This document shows positions 35,913 through 35,913 of a stretch of 35,913 nt of DNA, piece by piece (positions within the stretch are counted from its first letter, which is position 1; every line of letters begins with the position of its first letter). Location of the stretch: NCBI GenBank assembly GCA_003214215.1, contig QCLX01000014.1:1-35913 (forward strand), written 5' to 3'. A program made the position numbers and the translations under genes. Source of the DNA: Prochlorococcus sp. AG-418-G18. Lineage in GTDB: Bacteria > Cyanobacteriota > Cyanobacteriia > PCC-6307 > Cyanobiaceae. The notes under the pieces are model-generated. The model searched no databases and was not told the origin of the DNA. It saw nothing but the letters and a program-made list of their open reading frames with translations.

Positions 35913-35913
35913 A

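Larger units (their letters stand above)
29029..35913. repeat. right arm of a 6885-bp inverted repeat (A)
   Basis: This is the partner of bases 1-6885. Unlike the left arm, it joins the unique core without breaking a gene: clpB reads through the boundary at 29029 and keeps its full length. I therefore take it as the native copy. Its outer end coincides with the window end, as would be expected if a repeat-containing assembly path ended at the same graph node on both sides. Confidence 0.97.

Noticed and set aside
1-35913. CRISPR arrays, restriction or phage defence systems
   Set aside because: No spaced short repeats and no Cas, restriction, toxin or integrase genes were found; apart from the tRNA-Leu locus, the genes are core metabolism.

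Overview
The window reads as chromosomal DNA from a high-light-type Prochlorococcus, a marine unicellular cyanobacterium. The basis is strong A/T bias, tightly packed short-spaced genes, many TTG starts, and a set of cyanobacterial genes: petE (plastocyanin), ndhL followed by DUF3007 and trpA, a cyAbrB regulator, a group 2 sigma factor, glgB and hemE. The species call is inferred from gene content and gene order; no database was searched.

The layout is A' - U - A. Bases 1-6885 (A') are the reverse complement of bases 29029-35913 (A), reaching exactly to both window ends. Every gene in the arms occurs twice at mirrored coordinates with identical translations: a partial hypothetical gene, a CocE/S15-type hydrolase, glgB, hemE, an NAD-dependent epimerase, petE and the start of clpB. 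In the right arm clpB is intact and the gene order is continuous, so that arm looks native. In the left arm clpB stops after 50 codons. It is fused at a six-A tract (6880-6885) to the headless 3' end of a pterin-dehydratase-like gene that normally closes the alpha-carboxysome operon. The left junction is therefore most easily explained as an amplification or assembly chimera, or less likely a very recent inverted duplication.

The unique core (6886-29028) carries ordinary core genes. In order these are a DUF3136 protein, ridA, gloB, hisG, an ABC exporter, a GNAT acetyltransferase, a glycosyltransferase/DUF2064 pair, dnaA, a glutathione S-transferase-like gene divergent from gor, a Na+/Ca2+ antiporter, and pyrC. 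After the tRNA-Leu locus come ndhL, a DUF3007 gene, trpA, cyAbrB, a YciI-like gene, a small hypothetical gene, a DUF1232 gene, a sigma factor, hisIE, a PTPS/QueD-like gene and clpB. Histidine (hisG, hisIE), tryptophan (trpA), pyrimidine (pyrC) and heme (hemE) synthesis, redox control (gor, GST) and photosynthetic electron transport (petE, ndhL) are all represented.

The most interesting accessory region is 19359-21021. An intact tRNA-Leu(UAA) gene and its upstream 80 bp are duplicated imperfectly 1495 bp away as a decayed 5' half that ends in the anticodon loop. Between the two copies lies one gene for a secreted, YadA-anchor-like surface protein with a C-terminal coiled coil. This looks like a small, integrase-free, tRNA-targeted integrative element, comparable in kind to the tRNA-associated mobile elements (tycheposons) described in Prochlorococcus.
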